Assembly: GCA_009602725.1 (NCBI GenBank)
Contig: WELB01000018.1
Coordinates: 1,149,096 to 1,172,507 of the forward strand
DNA length: 23,412 nt
Direction of reading: 5' to 3'
Source: Spirogloea muscicola
Lineage: Eukaryota > Streptophyta > Zygnematophyceae > Spirogloeales > Spirogloeaceae
In this document: positions 1-12,637 of the stretch, in pieces
How the letters are laid out: every line of letters begins with the position of its first letter
How positions within the stretch are numbered: position 1 is the first letter of the stretch
Position numbers and translations under genes: made by a program
Notes under the pieces: generated by a model
What the model saw: only the letters and a program-made list of their open reading frames with translations
What the model was told of the DNA's origin: nothing
The model's database searches: none

Positions 1-10
1 CCCCCCCCCC
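1..10. repeat. C10 tract at the left edge
   Basis: The window opens with ten C residues followed by a pyrimidine-rich stretch up to the splice acceptor at 92-93. It looks like part of the polypyrimidine tract of the first visible intron of the GlnT-like gene, and probably marks where assembly stopped. Confidence 0.7.
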
Positions 11-20
11 TCCCCTCTTA

Positions 21-39
21 GTATCAGCAGCCGCATTCT
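21..39 (-). repeat. Dispersed 18-base motif, copy 1
   Basis: Read on the minus strand, 39 to 22 gives agaatgcggctgctgata. The same 18 bases occur on the plus strand at 23221-23238, and 16 of them recur near 12638-12653. The copy lies in the intron upstream of the first visible GlnT exon, about 55 bases before its acceptor. Nearby bases (a cccctcc..ctctta block on the plus strand) also resemble those around 23221, so this may be a remnant of a larger interspersed repeat. Confidence 0.6.
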
Positions 40-93
40 GCCTTTGTGCGCTGACCCGCTGCCGCCGCTCCGCCCTGCGGCGCACCCGCGCAG

Positions 94-3000
94 GAGCTTC
101 AATCCCAGCTGCAGGACACTGGCGTCAAGTACGCCATTGCCAGCTTCGTCGACGTCCATGGCGTCTGCAAGGGCAAGGTGAGCGCGGGCCGCACCGACCT
201 CTTCCCGGCCCCGCACCCCAGCACCCTAGCGGCCCTGCGGCAGCTCTCTCCTGGCTCGGCCCACTCCACGGCCGCGCATCAGATGGCCGAGCGAGGCGGC
301 AGCGGCGCACAGCCGATCGTGGAGCACCTCTGCCAGCAGCTCTGCTGCTCGGCGACTCCGCGGTCGCGCTGCTGGTTAGCCCACAGCAAGCCCCCGAAGG
401 CGCGCGAGGGCCACCGGCACGCCCATGCTCCCGGCCGCCGGCAGCCCCTGGCCTTCGCCCAGAAGAGTCCCGCAAAGCCCGGCGTCCGAGCCAGGCCAGC
501 GGATGAGAGCCAGCTGGGCTCGCCGGCGCCGATCCGGGATCACGGCGACTCCGGCCGACGATCTCACCTCGCACCGCTGTCCTGCAGGTGGTGCCTCTGG
601 CCCACTTGGAGGGCATGTTCGGGGGCTCCGAGCTCTTCACGGGTGCTGCGCTCGATGGCGTGCCGCAGGAGGTCTGTGACGACGAGATCGCCACCATGCC
701 CGACGCAAGAGGGTGATCCACAAGCTGCCTATTGGACCCGGTCCCTCCCTGGCTGTGGTCGTCCAAAGGCATCCTCAGCACCGGCTGGCAGTGGCTGTCT
801 CTGCTGGTGCAGGGTGCAGGAAGTCTAGCCGCGCATTGTTGTGAGCCCATGGCACACTCAGAACCTGCGAGCGAGGCTCTGTTATCCGGCTAAGCAAATC
901 TCTGGAACTTGCACTCATGTGAATGAGGCCACTGTCGGTCAGTGCGGACGTGAAAGGCGTCACTGCTAAGCTTAGGCGTTCGCCGGGCAGGTGCACCATT
1001 CTCCCATGGAAGAAGGAAGTGGTGTGGTTCCCTAGTGACCTCTACCTGCAAGGTGACGGCTCTAAGGCCGCCCTTCGAGACACTGCCAGTCTCCAGCTTT
1101 TGCTAGGATCTGCACAGCATGCATTGCCCTGTAACCCCCAGTGATGATCACACAAGCGGGCCAGGCTCCCGTGGCAGCACCAACACCGTCTGGCTGTTCG
1201 AGTTTCTGCAGGTAAGCCATTTGAGGCGTGCAGCCGGGGCATCCTGAAGCGGCAGCTAGCAGCTGCTCTGGAGATGGGGTATACCTTCAACCTCGGAATC
1301 GAGACCGAGTTCTTCATTCTCAAGGGCAAGACCAATGCGCTCGCCGCAACCTTACTTTTTTTTTTATTGGGTTGGCTATGTGTGCCTCTTTGAACATGAG
1401 TAGTGTCTCTAGAAGTTACAAGCTATCAAGTCAGTGCTGGATCCACGCTTGCCGGGCAAGTTCCCACATGTACAACTTGCTGCAGTTGAGGCTTGGGCAA
1501 GGTCCTGGACGCAGCACTTGCCTGCTTCGAGGATGCTTTGCATCAATGACGCCATCATGTCCATGTTAGGCTGCAAGGTAAAGTTTTGTTACTTCATCGA
1601 TCTCAGAGAGACCTATTGATGCAGATCTTCCAAATGGCGGGTTTGGGCCGATCAGCGATCGCGACGTCCTGGACAAGCCCTGCTACGATGTTACCGGATT
1701 CCTGGACAACTACGACTGGGTCGACGAGATTGTGCAAGTCAGGCAGACAAACAATGTCCAGCAGCCTGTCTCGTCCTTGAGGCTGCACATCAAACACCAC
1801 TTTGCTTGATTGAGGAGCATCGCACAGGACATTGGCAGGGCAGGCATGAGGATGCATGGCAGCTGCAGAGAGAATCTCCTACCACCCTGGCAGCAAGGTG
1901 GGGGGGGGGTGGGGTGCTTCTCTGACACTCTGTGCTCTGCAGGCAATGAATGATCTAGGCTGGGATGTGTACTCTTTTGACCATGAAGACGGGAATGGTC
2001 AGTTTGAGACCGACTTTGCTTACAGGTAGAGCCAGCCATCACGCAGACTTACACTAAGCTTTTGTGTACGTCCAACAGCCACTGCATTTGGTGCATCATA
2101 TCCTCCCTAGGCACGGCAGCACTCGATGTGGCTAAAGCGAGCTTGTCAGAAGCGTGGAATAGGAAAGGTCGATAGTGACTCCTCGTGGACCCTCAACATT
2201 CTTCACTGGGCCACACTTGTTTAGCATTGTTTGCTTGAATGCAGTGATGCTCTGACCATGGCTGATCGCTTTACGTTCTTCCGGCTTATGGCCAAGGAGA
2301 TAGCACACAAACACGGCTACTTTGCTACATTCATGCCGAAGCCCTTCCACAATCGCACAGGCGAGATACCAACACCCTAAGTCGAGGTTGAAGGTTGTGG
2401 CCAGTTGGCCTGGTTGTCGTATTTGTCAAAGTTTTCAGAAGACCCCTTGCAGCCTGCAGCCCCGGCTTTCCGATGTGCCTTCCCAGCAGAAGAATGTGAG
2501 ACAACTTCCAGTGCGCAGTGGTGGCAAAGCCTTGCTATCTGACCTGCTTTTATGGAAATGGCGCCAAGTTCACCCACGAATCGCGTGGATGTAGGCAGGC
2601 AGTGGAGCCCACTACAATATGTCCCTGGCCGATGCCGAGACCAAGGAGAACCTCTTTGCTTGCAAAGATGACGCAAGGGGTTGCGGCCTCTCTGTCCTTG
2701 GCTACCAATTCATTGCAGGCATTCTCAAACATGCTCGAGCCATCTGTGCAGTCATTGCACCTACAGTGAACAGGTGATCTAGTGTTGCCAGGCGTATGCC
2801 AGCTTCTCGTCACACTGTGTTGCATTCACAACCTCCTTTGGTAAACAGAGCCACTTTGCGACTGCTGGTGTGGCCTGAAGGCGTAATCCTCTACAATGTG
2901 CAGCTACAAGCGGCTCATAGCCCAGGGAAGCATGTCTGGCTTCACATGGGCACCCGTGTACATGTGCTATGGAGGGAACAACCGCACCAACATGCTCCGC

Positions 3001-3661
3001 ATCCCTATGGGGGGAGGGCGAGTGGAGTGCCGAGCAGCTGACATATCCACAAATTTGTATCTCGGTGAGAGTTCCTCAAGCAGGCCACGTCAGGATCTCA
3101 TTCGATTACTATGTTTGGGTGCAATCAGCATCCAGCGAGTATGTGATCAGCTGGAAGTCAAGACAATGACAGAGAAAGAATTTGTGTCTCTTCAGGGTCG
3201 GCAATGATTCTAGCGGCAGGCTTGGAGGGCATCAGAGAGGCACTAGATCCTGGGGAGCCTCATCTTGAGAACATGTACAAATACAGCTTGGAGGAGTTGA
3301 AAGAGAGGGAGATTGGAATGCTTCCGCGCACGCTTGGCGAAGCTGTGGAAGCTTTTGCTGGTGAGGTCCAAGACATCATGATGTTGCCTCTACTTGTGGA
3401 GGAGCATCAACCAGCAATAATAGCTTTGTTTACAACATGATGGTTTCAGGCATGCAGGTATTTCTGGCAAGCACCAGTTGTGGGACTTGATGCAGCTGAT
3501 GGAGGGCTGGAGGACTCTGTCTTGCAGGTGACCCTCTCAGCAAGGCCGTTTTTGGAGAGGCCATGTTCAAGGCCTTTGTGGACTACAAGAACAGAGAGTG
3601 GCAAGAGTACCACCATCATGTGTCTGATTGGGAAATCAAGCGCTACTTGAAGCTTTTCTGA
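94..3661 (+). CDS. Type III (GlnT-like) glutamine synthetase, 5' partial
   Basis: Probable glutamate-ammonia ligase of the GlnT type III group, making glutamine (or another gamma-glutamyl amide) with ATP. Exons read as 94-177, 588-712, 991-1052, 1212-1325, 1625-1737, 1943-2025, 2245-2360, 2599-2773, 2904-3064, 3196-3360 and 3528-3661, stop TGA. All phases agree and give 443 residues, close to the family's ~440, so only a start exon (perhaps with a targeting peptide) is missing to the left. Visible motifs: [11 protein letters not shown] near the N-terminus; [19 protein letters not shown] and [11 protein letters not shown] (metal-binding acidic residues); [20 protein letters not shown] (nucleotide-site loop); [19 protein letters not shown]; and the C-terminal [14 protein letters not shown]. 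Two introns (1326-1624 and 2361-2598) start with GC. In bacteria this group also sits near methylamine genes, so a gamma-glutamylmethylamide synthetase-like activity is possible. It is not the usual plant-type GSII. Confidence 0.85.
1898..1915 (+). repeat. G-rich tract in a GlnT intron
   Basis: A run of G broken by single T residues lies about 30 bases before the acceptor of the intron 1738-1942. It is one of several G or C homopolymers in the introns of this window. No function is evident. Confidence 0.5.
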
Positions 3662-4630
3662 GGAGAGTATCAGGGGCCTTGCTAGGGTGGCCTGCTCGCT
3701 TAGTTAAGGAATTGGGTCTTGCATGTGGACTCAGTGGTACATACATAGCCCTCATTGATGCTGCAGTCCTCATCAGTATTGGTTGAGAAGGGTGGGGAAG
3801 GAAGCGGTGGGGGGGAGCCCGCCAGCAGGCCACCCTGCGAGGTTGACTATGTAGGGTAATGCAGCCTCTGACAGAGAGGAGCCTCATTCGCGTAGCGCTT
3901 GCTTATACACCTGTGGACCCGAATAGAATACATCCACGACTAGAGAACGTGGATAATGATGTGGGGTAATGGCACCAGGACATGGATTAGCCCATGCACT
4001 TATACTCTTATTGGTGTAGTTGCATCACGGACATCAAGGTCATGGGTGTTGAACAAGTACCATGCCCTGACCATGGCACCTCTGCCATGATCTGGGGTCT
4101 CTTTGTTTATTGCCACAAAGGTCGGCAGCGTGCGTCGAGGATGTTCATCTTGGCTCTGTGGTAAGCTGAAAGAGAGTAACGAACCATTGAGAAGCCTCTT
4201 GTCAGCCTCTACTACAGATCTGCCCGAGTAGAGTTATGAGGGTGTTGTGCTTGTATGCATGCCTGTGGTGACAAAGCAGGTGCCAGATTGGTCCAGAAGA
4301 CACGTTCTGTCTTTCTGCTTATGCAGTAAGCCTTGCCGTTCGAAGGCAATCAAAACGAGGGCCAAGTGCTTGGAAGACCCTGCAAAGCCCATACATTGCT
4401 GCATTCTCATCATTGGCTGGCTCTACGTTCTCTAGGCATAAAGCATGTCTGTCTGCTGCGGATAAGAGCAGCTACAGGTCCCGACTCAGGCATTCTACGA
4501 CATGAAGTATGGACGGTGCTTCTGTATCTGAGATCAATACTTCTTGTCACTGTTGGCCTCCCACCAGACCAACTCTTGGCTGTAAGGCCAGGAGAGCCGA
4601 GGTGAAAGAATGGATTTCAAGGGGCCAGAG

Positions 4631-4673
4631 ACAAGAAGAAAGAGCGAGCTCGCCCATTGAGGATAGGGGCTGG
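4631..4673 (+). repeat. Hairpin-associated repeat motif, diverged copy upstream of HSP70
   Basis: The block agctcgcccattgaggatag followed by gggctgg, preceded by an A/G-rich agaagaaag stretch, matches the motif seen at 9811-9841, 9948-9988 and 11921-11965 (consensus gctcgcccatagagaagagg then ggctggcaaagcc). It lacks the right arm of the hairpin. It lies about 450 bases upstream of the HSP70 start codon. Confidence 0.5.
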
Positions 4674-4887
4674 AGAGAAAGCGCTGAAGCAACTACTCTT
4701 TTTCAAGTGCCACGAGGCCACGAGGCCACTCAGTATCTCTTGTGGAAGAGCTCACTGATTGCTCTCTCTTTCCTTGGGCAGAGCTGCTTCTTTCTGGTCC
4801 CTCCTAGATTTATCGGGGAGGGAGGCGGGGGCCGACAGCAGGGAGCAGGCTGCCCCAACAGCAGAACGAAGCGCGGTGAGGGGCCGC

Positions 4888-4942
4888 GGCGAAGGGCGAA
4901 CGGCGAACAGCGAACGGCTGCAAAACGGTGCGAACGGCAGAG
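4888..4942 (+). repeat. CGAAC microsatellite-like repeat in the HSP70 leader region
   Basis: Imperfect units of the form ggCGAAc occur five times or more with 7-8 base spacing (gcgaagggcgaacggcgaac and onward, then gcgaacgg near 4930). It sits about 200 bases before the HSP70 ATG, in the probable promoter or 5' UTR. Confidence 0.5.
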
Positions 4943-5002
4943 GGGCCGGGCCCGGGCAGCGAGGCGGGGCGCCCGCCACGCGGCCGCCGCCACCCCGGAC
5001 GC

Positions 5003-5010
5003 TTCCAGAA
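5003..5010. promoter_or_regulatory. Possible minimal heat-shock element
   Basis: TTCcaGAA is the inverted two-unit core of a heat-shock element (nTTCnnGAAn), about 110 bases upstream of the HSP70 start codon. A functional element normally has three or more units and here the third (gaACa) is imperfect. A chance match cannot be excluded. Confidence 0.25.
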
Positions 5011-5117
5011 GAACATAGCCCCCCCCAACGCCCTTCTCGCGCCCCTGGAGCCCCCGCGCGCCTCCCAGACCACCCCNCGCCGCCCCCGTCGCCGCTGCCT
5101 CTGCCGTCGCCGCCGCC

Positions 5118-8631
<3,514 letters not shown>

Positions 8632-8652
8632 ATCCACTGCATGTGCCGACAT

Positions 8653-8712
8653 TGAGCCTGCTGTGCTCTGTAGGTCAATTTATGAGATGAGCCTGCTGTG
8701 CTCTGTAGGTCA
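8653..8712 (+). repeat. 25-base direct repeat in the HSP70 3' region
   Basis: The 25 bases beginning tgagcctgctgtgctctgta occur at 8653-8677 and again at 8688-8712, separated by 10 bases. They lie 22 bases after the HSP70 stop codon, so both copies are probably in the 3' UTR. Confidence 0.85.
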
Positions 8713-8876
8713 GCTCAGAAACGAAACTGCCTTGTTTGGCATCCTCATTTGCCACCATTTTGGAGGGGCCTGTGGCGCAGCTCCTAGTTGGCGCACCTGA
8801 CGCCGCCCTGGGATACTATCAGTATTCTATGATATCTTGTAGTTCCTTCTTTAGTAAGACTGCCAGCCACTCAGGT

Positions 8877-9800
8877 TAAATGGTCAACATTGGCTGCTCC
8901 CATCTGCAAGTCCATCACCTTAGGAGGCCTCCAGCTCTGCAGCACCTGACCGTGGTTGTAAAGGGAGTGAAGTGTTGGTGTCCATCCAGTCCCTGCGATC
9001 ATCAGAAATTCTGTATCCAGGGTGCCTTTGTGGAGCAGACTACTTAGCAGTACAAGGCAATGGTGTGTCAAGCTGTGCTCGCCCATACTGACATGTGGCA
9101 GATCATACAACCTCGATACTCCCTCACAGCAGCAGATGTGAAGTTGCAGCCGAAGGTGTCAGCAGAGGGAAATGGAGCTTCTTAGTGCTGCCTATGTGGA
9201 CTGGTCAATTGCAGGCAGAGGTCAGTCCAGGCAGGATGAACAAGGTCCCAATCCAAGTGGTCCCCAACAAAGAAGAAGCTTGGCTGGGGTTGCCTGATAG
9301 CCATCCTTGAAGATCACTTCCACGCCTGCATGATATGTGACGTGTGCCCTTCCGAACCTTGGCAGTTGTCTGTGGGCAGGCCCTTCACAACCATTCTAGT
9401 GTTCTGCATGCGCCCTTCAGTCTCGCTCCAGCGTCGCCCTTCAGTTTTGCTCCAGCTTGGCCGGGGCGTGGGTTGTGCACTTTACATACTGGCCGGGCTA
9501 TACTACAAGTTAACCAGCGACACCATGGACAGGGTGCAGCACTTCTGATAAGATCCGTGTCATGGAGTCTTGTGTCCTGCTACCGCATTCCTCTATCCAT
9601 GTCCCTCCAGCTGTCCCACACGTTTGCTTCGCACAGCAGAGCTGGTTGCGCCCCTGCAGCAGCCTCTGGCTTGCGCAGCGGAGTTGCTCTTCCTTCTCTT
9701 ACTCATCTGAAATCTATGTCCTAATGCTGACACGGGGTATTTCGAAGACTTGAAGAAAGGACGCGGCTGCGGGTGAGATAAGAGAGGCTGTACAAGCCAG
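8877..9800 (+). repeat. ~930-base dispersed repeat, copy A
   Basis: This stretch aligns along its whole length with 11577-12535 in the same orientation, with many substitutions and small indels (perhaps 80% identity by eye). Shared landmarks, in order: aattctgtatccagg, cagactacttagcagtacaa, gccgaaggtgtcagcagagg, gacagggtgcagcact, ccgcattcctctatccatgt and ggttgcgccc. Inside is a short tandem of cagtctcgctccag-type units near 9418-9450. No frame is conserved beyond what the base similarity forces, so it looks non-coding. It begins about 245 bases after the HSP70 stop codon. Confidence 0.85.
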
Positions 9801-9810
9801 CCAGGTGCAT

Positions 9811-9841
9811 AAGAAGAAGTGCCCGCCCATAGAGAAGAGGG
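9811..9841 (+). repeat. Hairpin-associated repeat motif, truncated copy
   Basis: It reads aagaagaagtgcccgcccat then agagaagaggg, matching the left part of the copies at 9948 and 11921, but stops before the hairpin. It directly follows the end of repeat copy A. Confidence 0.6.
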
Positions 9842-9947
9842 CAAGTGTGTAGGAAGTGATGGAGAATAAGAAGGAATGGAGTGTGTGTGGAGTGTGGGAA
9901 GAAGTGATGGAACAAGGGGACTGCGAGGCGCCCTGTTTCCCCGAAGC

Positions 9948-9988
9948 AGTGCCCGCCCATAGAGAAGAGGGGCTGGCAAAGCCAGCCC
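9948..9988 (+). repeat. Hairpin-associated repeat motif, full copy
   Basis: The motif agtgcccgcccatagagaag is followed by a perfect small hairpin at 9971-9987: ggctggc, loop aaa, gccagcc. Related copies are at 4631-4673, 9811-9841 and 11921-11965. The copy at 11921 keeps a matching stem with different bases (ggggc / gcccc), so pairing is kept while sequence changes. Confidence 0.65.
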
Positions 9989-10096
9989 AAAAAACAATGG
10001 ACACTGTCCAAAGCCAAAGAAAGAGGTGCCGAAAAAGGACTACTCTACCAAACACGACAACATACTAGGGAAGCTCAGTACCCGCGAGTACCCTGT

Positions 10097-10480
10097 GGCT
10101 GACTTCAACGCAGCTGGCTCGTGGGCTCAGGTATACCGGATGAGATTGTCAGAGTCCCTCCAGCGGTCCATGGCCCATGCTCTCGCTCTGCGTCCTCTGG
10201 CTTTCGGCAGGGGGATAGTTTTCCAGCAGCTAGTCTGTCGGATCTGCGTAACTACTGAGTGATCCATCCTCCCCCTGTGCTGACATGACATCTTCAGGCA
10301 CCTCTGTAACGGGGGAGGATGTATCACTCAGTAGTTACGAGTGAGGAGCCGCAGATCCGCCGAAAGCCAGAGGACGCAGAGCGAGAGCACGGCCAGCACG
10401 CAGATGGAGAGCATGGGCCATGGACTGACAATCTCATCCGGTATACCTGAGCCCACGAGCCAGCTGCGTTGAAGTCAGCC
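10097..10480. repeat. Long imperfect inverted repeat (hairpin)
   Basis: The left arm (about 10097-10275) and right arm (about 10311-10480) are reverse complements, with a central loop of about 35 bases. The outer 56 bases (10097-10152 against 10425-10480) match perfectly; further blocks match around ccatggcccatgctct, gcgtcctctggctttcgg and taactactgagtga. The left arm has an extra segment near 10209-10235 and the right arm one near 10391-10418. The right arm is continuous with the retroelement fragment on the minus strand. The structure is therefore two copies of the same element end placed tail-to-tail. Confidence 0.85.
10103..10259 (+). pseudogene. Second truncated copy of the retroelement C-terminal end
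   Basis: On the plus strand this arm reads DFNAAGSWAQVYRMRLSESL and continues to QRSMAHALALR, ending at TGA with VTTE. That helix-rich tail is the kind of sequence that follows the endonuclease-like domain in algal non-LTR elements. The opposite arm encodes the same ADFNAAGSWAQVYRMRLS on the minus strand. Only the last ~50 codons are present, so this is a broken remnant. Confidence 0.5.
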
Positions 10481-11325
10481 GGCTCGCCGCGCCTGCGGGA
10501 CACAGCACGCCGCGCAAGCCGGGCCAGCAGGTCGAGCCACTGGGACCCGAGAGCCCGTACACGTCCACCTCCAAGGGGACGAACTCATCTGTAGGCTGGT
10601 GGTCGGAGTGCTTGGCCGCCTTGCTGCGAGCGGCCTTCGCCGCAGCATGGCCTGCCCGCGAGGCAGAGAGCCCCGGGTTGGAGCGGTCGACCACATCAGT
10701 GGTGACTACGTCGGCGATGATGCGCGCGCCACCGCCCGGCGTGGACGCCACCAGGTCGACACGGCGCGTGTGGAGTCCGTCGGCCCTCTCCAGGATGGGC
10801 GTAACGGAAGAGTTCTCCATGGCCACCGTGTAGCCGGCCTCCTGAAAGATGCCGAACATGGCATCGCGCAGGAGGTCGTGTGCAGCTGTGCGTTCGCCTC
10901 CAGTGGCGCAGGGGAGGATGTGCGCCGCCAGCTCCGCCGGGTCCGTCGACCGCTCCCCACATTCACACTGCAGCACGCCCAGGAGGCAGGGGGGGGGGGA
11001 GGCCCAGCAGGCGATGGGTGGCCGTGCGGAACAGCTCGTCCGGCATCCGCAGGGCCTCATACAGGGGGAGCGCGGAGAGCCAGGCTGCCGCGCCGGGGGA
11101 GGCGGCCGACAGCAGCCGAGCATGGCCGCGCACGTCGGTTGCAGGGAGGAGCTGCAGCGTGGCCGTGAAGGTCGCCTGGTCGACTGCCGCCATGCATGTA
11201 GCGCGCCCGCGCCTGCCGAGTCGGGGGTGCTGGCAAGGTGGGCAAACGGGACCACGGGCGCAGCTGCTGAACGCTTGTCGGCCCCTTCCGAGCCGTACAA
11301 CTGAGGAGCATCCGGGAGTCAGCAC
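10434..11325 (-). pseudogene. Retroelement C-terminus with restriction-like endonuclease-type domain, frameshifted
   Basis: The region has two minus-strand frames. Upstream (about 11325-11000) reads ARLLSAASPGAAAWLSALPL then LFRTATHRLLGLP. After a G11 tract (10989-10999), the next frame reads CECGERSTDPAELAAHILPC, ERTAAHDLLRDAMFGIFQEA, RVDLVA, IIADVVTTD, a Lys/Arg-rich stretch and FVPLEVDVYGLSG. This order resembles the C-terminal part of algal non-LTR retrotransposon proteins: a Cys/His cluster (C-x-C, H, C), then acidic residues and lysines of a PD-(D/E)XK-like restriction-type endonuclease. No reverse transcriptase core (FADD) is visible. The frame change at the G11 run may be a real lesion or a sequencing error. 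A second frame change precedes the last helix. It is a fragment and unlikely to be active. Confidence 0.65.
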
Positions 11326-11576
11326 TCGGCTCCTTCCCGTCCCTACAACCCCTCCTCACCCCCTTCTCAGCGCTTGCTCAAGCACCAGACAAAGCGGCAC
11401 AGGCCAGACTCGTTGCGGCAGTTGAGGACGAGCGTCGCAAGGCGTTGAGGACGATGCCGGATATCAAGACCAATCCAAGGAGTCTGGCACGTCTCACATC
11501 GCTCGCAACGCCTGGGGCAACGGATTGGCTCACCACACACGCNGTAGGTTCTTCCTTATGAGACTTTTAGCCCCTA

Positions 11577-12535
11577 TTAAGTGGTCAGCATACGATGCTG
11601 TCATCTGCAAGTCCGTTACCTTAGGAGGCATCCAGCTCTGCACCACCTGAGCAAGATTGTAGAAGGAGTAGATTATGTTGTCCATCCAGTTTCTACGACC
11701 AACAGAAATTCTGTATCCAGGATGCCTTCTTAGAGCAGACTACTTAGCAGTACAAGGCATTAGTGTGTCAAGCTGTGCTCGCCATACTGACGTGTGGCAG
11801 ATCATCACAATCTCGATACTCCCTTACAGCAGCAGATTAAGCAAATTGCAGCCGAAGGTGTCAGCAGAGGGAAGTGGAGCCTTTGATGCTGAATATGTGG
11901 ACTGGTCAGTAGCAGGCAGAGGAAGAAAGTGCTCGCCCATAGAGAAGAGGGGCCGGCAAAGCCCCGACATGATGAATAAGGTTTCAACCCAAGTGGTACC
12001 CAACAAATGAGAAGCTTGGCTGGATTTGCTTGACAGCCATCCTTTGAAGATCACCTCCATTCCTACGTGATATGCGCTCTTCTAGCCTTGGCAGTCATCT
12101 GTCGGCAGGCCCTTCACAATCATCCTAATGTTCTATATGCACCCGTCAGTCTCGCTCCAGTATCGCCCTTCAGTCTCGCTCCAGCTTTGCTGGGCCGGTG
12201 TAGTGCACTTTACATACTGGCCGCGCACTGTTACACGCTGACCAGTGGCACCACGGACAGGGTGCAGCACTTTTGGTAGACTCCGTGCCATTGAGTCTTG
12301 GGTTCTGCTACCGCATTCCTCTATCCATGTCCTCCCAGCTGTCTCACACGCTTGCTTCGCACCGCCAAGCTGGTTGCGCCCTTGCAGCGGCCTCTGGCTT
12401 GCGCAGCAAGAGTGGCTCTTCTGTCTCTTACTCATCTGTTATCCAGGTCCTGTTGCCGACACGGGGGTATTTCAAAGGAGCGAAGAAAGAGTGCGGCTGC
12501 TGATGTCAAGAGAGAGGCTGTGCAAGCCAGCCATG
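11577..12535 (+). repeat. ~930-base dispersed repeat, copy B
   Basis: Direct-orientation partner of 8877-9800. It differs mainly by substitutions and by a block at about 11921-11969, where copy B carries the hairpin-associated motif and copy A has only about 14 unrelated bases. Its right end includes gtgcggctgctgatg, related to the 18-base motif seen at both window ends. There is no coding signal. An N lies just before it at 11543. Confidence 0.85.
11921..11965 (+). repeat. Hairpin-associated repeat motif, copy inside repeat B
   Basis: It reads gaagaaagtgctcgcccata then gagaagagg, followed by a ggggc...gcccc stem (11949-11965) with loop cggcaaa. The corresponding place in repeat A lacks it, so it was inserted in B or deleted from A. 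Confidence 0.65.
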
Positions 12536-12637
12536 TGCAGAAGAGAGAGAGAAGGCGCGTGGTGCGCATGAAGTGAGGCGAGGCCGATTCAGGCGACTGG
12601 GGCTACATGAATGGAAGCGCGCTGTACTGGGGAAGCA

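Larger units (their letters stand above)
3662..5117. other. Spacer between GlnT-like gene and HSP70
   Basis: About 1.46 kb without a credible gene. It should hold the GlnT 3' UTR at its left end and the HSP70 promoter and leader at its right end. Short open frames on both strands have no recognisable protein. The right end (about 4860-5117) is very GC-rich, contains a CGAA-spaced repeat and an N at 5077, and leads into a Kozak-like gccgccATGG. No TATA box could be assigned with confidence. Confidence 0.6.

Noticed and set aside
1434-1577. Open stretch in the GlnT intron ending in a gtaaag donor-like site, considered as an extra exon
   Set aside because: It matches nothing in the family, and a GC donor at 1326 joins the flanking exons in frame without it.
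4338-4344. gttcgaa as a tRNA T-loop
   Set aside because: No acceptor, D-arm or anticodon stem can be folded around it at the right spacing. No tRNA gene was found in the window.
9562-9753. Similar peptides encoded in repeats A and B (PHSSIHV...SWLRPCSSLWLA type)
   Set aside because: The similarity follows from base identity of the repeats. Indels break the frames and no frame is kept along the element.
9843-9912. Purine-rich stretch with repeated gaagtgatgga, considered as a CRISPR-like or satellite array
   Set aside because: Only two imperfect copies with no regular spacing. Nothing in the window resembles a CRISPR array.
10599-11304. Plus-strand open frames opposite the retroelement fragment
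   Set aside because: The recognisable domain pattern is on the minus strand. The plus-strand translations are Arg/Gly/Ala-rich shadows.
8877-12535. LTR retrotransposon with the ~930-base repeats as LTRs
   Set aside because: The internal DNA has no gag, protease, integrase or reverse transcriptase core, primer site or polypurine tract that I could see. The remnant inside is non-LTR-like, and the repeats differ too much for a pair made at one insertion.
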